64,000 nt of DNA, from contig JAJOZX010000936.1 in NCBI GenBank assembly GCA_023014485.1, positions 969,001 through 1,033,000 on the forward strand, in the 5' to 3' direction. The notes under the pieces were generated by a model. The model did no database searches and was not told the origin of the DNA. It saw nothing but the letters and a program-made list of their open reading frames with translations. Within the stretch, counting starts at the first letter, position 1. Each line of letters starts with the position of its first letter. The translations under genes and the position numbers were made by a program. This stretch comes from Bathynomus jamesi. Taxonomy: Eukaryota > Arthropoda > Malacostraca > Isopoda > Cirolanidae. Shown here piece after piece: positions 60,861 through 64,000 of this stretch.

Positions 60861-62670
60861 GGAGGCCGCACCAGCCTCCGAGCGGGAACCATCTGTATAA
60901 TGGCGACTGCGTCCGGGTGTTGGGTTGCGTGTTCACGGAAGAGTGACCTGTATACCGTGGCGCTCGTGGTATTCTTCGGTAGGACACACAGTCCCTGCAA
61001 ACTTGATAGGGGTGAGGAGCCAGGGGGGTAGATGCTGTATGAAATGGGGATAACTGAGGGGGCGGGCATGTTGAAAAGGTCAAGGAAAGAGCGGACCACT
61101 TCAGTGAAGTGCCAGCTCCGTCCCTGGGTGGTAGTTCAGAAACCGCCGTGCCCAGAAGCGAATAAGGTAGCCTCTGTGCACGGAGGTATGTCCTCATGAG
61201 GAGTAGACCCCGTCGGAGGGCGAGAGGGAGATAATTGCAGTCCACTTGGAGGGGCGAGGAGCGGAAAGCACCGGTGGCGACGGAGGCCTCTATTAAGACC
61301 GGGTCCAAGATACGGAGGCGGGCGTTGGAGGCTGAACCGTAAACTGCACTGCCATAGTCCAGCTTCGACTGCACCATGGAAGTGTAAAGGCGAAGAAGAG
61401 AGCGTCGATCTGCACCCCATGTGGTGTGGGAGAGGTGATCTAGGAGAGCGAGGGGACGTCGAAGGAATTGCTTCAGGTGCTTGAGATGGGGAGCCCAGTT
61501 GAGTCGTCGGTCTAGGGTCATGCCCAGAAAACGCGTGGAGGGTACCACCTCAAGAGGATTGCCGTATAATGTGACAGAGGGAAGAGGAAGGGTTGCGGGT
61601 CTTCTTCTACTGAAGAGCATACACTTGGACTTGGGGCTGGAGAAGCGGAAACCCACGAACGTCGCCCACCTTTCCACCCGGTAGATGGCGAGCTGCGAAG
61701 TAGATCGGAAGGTCATCCACGTAGATTGAAGAGCGGATGGTGGGTGGAAGGCATTTTGAGACTGTGTTCATGACGACAGAGAAGCATAGAACACTGAGGA
61801 TGCTTCCCTGTGGGACCCCGTCCTCCTGCACGAAGGTGTCTGAGAGGACTGAGCCCACCCGGACTTTAAAGGTTCGGGAGGAAAGGAAGTCCCTGATGAA
61901 GGTCGGCATGGCTCCGACGAGGCCTAGATGTCGGAGCTGACTAAGGATCATTGCCCGACGGGTGGTGTCATAGGCCTTCTGAATATCGAAAAATAGTACG
62001 AACTGTCCATTGTCGAAGGCATCCTGTATGTCTCGGCTGAGAAGCAGGAGGGGATCAGTGGTGGAGCGGAATTGTCTGAAGCCGGACTGGGTAGCCGGGA
62101 AGGAATTGCTATTTTCAAGGACGAACGATAATCGCGTAGCGACCATTTTTTCAGGATTTTGCAGGCACAACACGTCAGGGCGATTGGTCTGTAGTTTGTG
62201 GGGTCCAGGGAATCTTTGCCGGGTTTGGGGATAGGGATGACGTGGGCCTCCTTCCACCTGGAGGGGAAGGCGCCCTCTATCCATATGCGTTGTATAGGTC
62301 TAGCAGGAAAATTTGTAAGGTAGTGTGGATGTGCTGGATCATGCCGTACGGAATACCGTCCGGACCGGGACAAGGGGATCGTCGAGAGGCCAGTGCCGCC
62401 TGTAGTTCACGCATGAACAACCGGTTGTAGGTGCTGTCTATGGACGGTGGAGAGGGGCTATTAGGGGCGGGTACGGAACCGACTGCAGAGGAAGAAACGG
62501 CGGCGAAGGTAGAAGCGAGGTGGTTTGCCACCGACTTGGGCTCATATAGGAGTCCGTCGTTAGTCCGGAGGACCGGGTCGGGAGGGGACATGTCGCCTCT
62601 CGACACCCCGTACCTTCTTCCAGATGGTAGCCGAAGGTGTGGTGGCGGTGACGCCGGACACAAAGGCACG
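60861..62670 (-). pseudogene. LINE reverse transcriptase, frameshifted
   Basis: RT entry at 62400-62340: SRRSPCPGPDGIPYGMIQHI. After a shift: EAHVIPIPKPGKDSLDPTNY and RPIALTCCACKILKK. At 62284-61690: GFRQFRSTTDPLLLLSRDIQ, VLFFDIQKAYDTTRRAMILS (catalytic Asp), EDGVPQGSILSVLCFSVVMN and SSIYVDDLPIYFAA (YVDD). After a shift: FRFSSPKSKCMLFSRRRP, TRFLGMTLDRRLNWAPHLKH and SKLDYGSAVYGSAS. At least three breaks. Confidence 0.88.
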
Positions 62671-63720
62671 CCAAGAGGCTCGGCGCGCTGTCTTCATTGT
62701 GCGGCGGGCGATGGCCCTGGCCCGCTGCATCTCCGTGCGATGGATGGGGAGTCGCGTCCGGTAGAAGCGCCGAGTAGCCTTCTTCTTGGCGCGCACGGCC
62801 TCCGCGCACTCCGGGGTCCACCAAGGCACCCGTCGGGCGCGGGGGTAGGCGGAGGATCGTGGATGCTAGTGCTTGCAGCCGCTACAACGACGGACTCGAA
62901 ATATGCGATGCACTCGTCGCGGATGGGAAGTGGGCAGTTGTAAGGGTTGTATATGTATTGTCGCGGAAGCGGGCCCAATTCGCGTTGGTAGTAATCCACC
63001 TTCCGGTACCCGAACAGTCTGGTCGGGCCGATTGAGCGTGAGTTGAATGGGGAAATGGTCACTTCCATAGTCCTCTTGGAGGACTTGCCATGTGAAATCT
63101 AGGAGGGCATCAGTCGAAACGAGGGACAGGTCTATACAGGATGGAGTGCAGGTGGTGGCATGGTAGAATGTAGGAGAGCCATCATTGAGGCACTCGAAGG
63201 AGAGCTCGGTCATGACAGTAATCAGGGTTGGGGCCATATAGGTGGAGTGTGTGTCGCCCCACAAGGGTGGCGACTATTGAAATCGCCCAGTAGTAGAAAG
63301 GGCCTGGGGAGTTGTTGTACGACTTCCACCAGGTCATCGCGGGAGACTTGAGCGGGGGGGGAGGTAGATTGAGCAGACGGTGTACTGTCTATCCAGGGAA
63401 GCCGGGCGGCAATCACCTGTGGGGACCGGATAGAGAGATTGTGGAAGGGGACTGCGTGGTGTATGAGAATGGCAGCTCCCCTTCGAGTGCAGGTAGGAGC
63501 GGGGTGGCGATGCAGGAATCCAGTAGGGCAGGGCATGGGCCTGGTCCCAGGATTAGCTCCTGGAGACAGACACACACCGGACGGGAAGTGGCAATCAAGG
63601 AGTTAAGGCCTTCATAGTTCGCGAATATTCCTCTGCAGTTCCAGTGTACTATTGTGGTTTTCGGGGGATCCATTAGTTGATGAAGGGGGATGGGTAAAGG
63701 TGTAGGTGCTAGGAGGTTGG
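62671..63720 (-). pseudogene. LINE endonuclease and linker
   Basis: Start of domain at about 63660: TTIVHWNCRGIFANYEGLNS and CVCLQELILGPG (catalytic Glu). In the next frame: RGAAILIHHAVPF and PFLLLGDFNSRHPCGA (GDFN). In the third: TPSCIDLSLVSTDALLDFTW and DYGSDHFPIQLTL (SDH.PI). The linker has MPWWTPECAEAVRAKKKATR. Motifs are complete but spread over three frames. Confidence 0.87.
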
Positions 63721-64000
63721 AGTGTGAAGGGAGATCTGGAGTTCGCGAAGGTGAAGGATGGGTCAGGAGCATGGCTGGCTATCTACCGTTCACCAGGGAA
63801 GGAATCGGTCGGCCAGTCGATCCGCGGAGGTTGCGGGTCGAGTCGGCCGAGCGAGACCGGAGGCGTGGATCACGGCAGTCAGGGAACGTCGTGGGCTGAG
63901 AGGGTCAGAAGTGTTTTGGCGGGCTTCTGTGTCGGGCCAGGAGGGGACACTGTATTTCCCAAAGTGGCGCCTCCCCGCCTGTCCGGGGTTTCAAGGCGGA

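Larger units (their letters stand above)
59930..64000 (-). mobile_element. I/jockey-type LINE with RNase H, GC-rich, runs off the right edge
   Basis: On the - strand: endonuclease, RT, RNase H and a terminal Cys-His motif, the I-type order. The 3' end abuts (TA)n at 59919. The element is markedly GC-rich against its AT-rich surroundings. Several frameshifts break it. The 5' end and any ORF1 lie beyond 64000. Confidence 0.88.

Noticed and set aside
61481..63899. Plus-strand open frames of 60-170 codons
   Set aside because: Shadows of the GC-rich LINE coded on the opposite strand.

Overview
The window is animal nuclear DNA, very probably from an arthropod. Genes are split by GT-AG introns, the DNA is AT-rich with long (TA)n tracts, and about half of the recognisable sequence is transposable elements. 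There are no operons, ribosome binding sites, rRNA genes or CRISPR arrays. A divergent ionotropic receptor (IR) gene and the transposon mix (BEL/Pao, hAT, Tc1/mariner with DD41D spacing, Helitron, CR1, I/jockey, Penelope-like) point to an arthropod. I cannot name the species.

Two host genes are supported, both by chains of exons whose phases agree. (1) An IR gene of the ionotropic glutamate receptor superfamily lies on the + strand at 27836-42386. Thirteen exons encode about 400 residues of ligand-binding and channel region; the first exon or exons lie upstream or were not found. (2) A secreted M14A metallocarboxypeptidase (A-type) lies on the - strand at 55996-44426. Eight exons encode about 390 residues from propeptide to stop; only the signal-peptide exon is missing. 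The genes converge, with their stop codons about 2 kb apart. One carboxypeptidase exon has no GT donor.

Layout. 1-6.1 kb: a nearly complete, inactivated BEL/Pao retrotransposon. 6.1-8.8 kb: a hAT (ZBED/Buster-like) transposon with a 100-nt intron, carrying a small MITE. 9.0-9.5 kb: a second hAT remnant. 10.7-17.8 kb: tRNA-like repeats and a jockey-like LINE split by an insertion. The insertion carries 159-bp inverted repeats rich in TTCGCCG and holds a fold-back MITE and two DD41D mariner elements. 18.6-20.3 kb: short Helitrons. 20.6-25.7 kb: a decayed Tc1 element, a mariner split by a CR1 LINE, and two MITEs. 26.5-27.7 kb: SINEs and a MITE. 27.8-42.4 kb: the IR gene, whose introns hold a tRNA-like inverted array, hAT-type MITEs, a mariner remnant and a triple nested insertion. 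44.4-56.0 kb: the carboxypeptidase gene, whose introns hold SINEs, a Tc1 relic, MITEs and a 2.57-kb CACTA-ended transposon with an intact 560-residue ORF. 56.7-59.5 kb: two Penelope-like 3' ends head to head, one interrupted by a nearly intact DD41D mariner. 59.9-64 kb: a GC-rich I/jockey-type LINE with endonuclease, RT and RNase H, running off the right edge.

The transposons fall into interacting families. One mariner-type end, TACAGGGTG, recurs on an autonomous-type element and on at least five palindromic MITEs. A tRNA-derived SINE appears to share its 3' tail with the CR1 LINE. The best candidate for something poorly described is the CACTA-ended element at 52338-54904.
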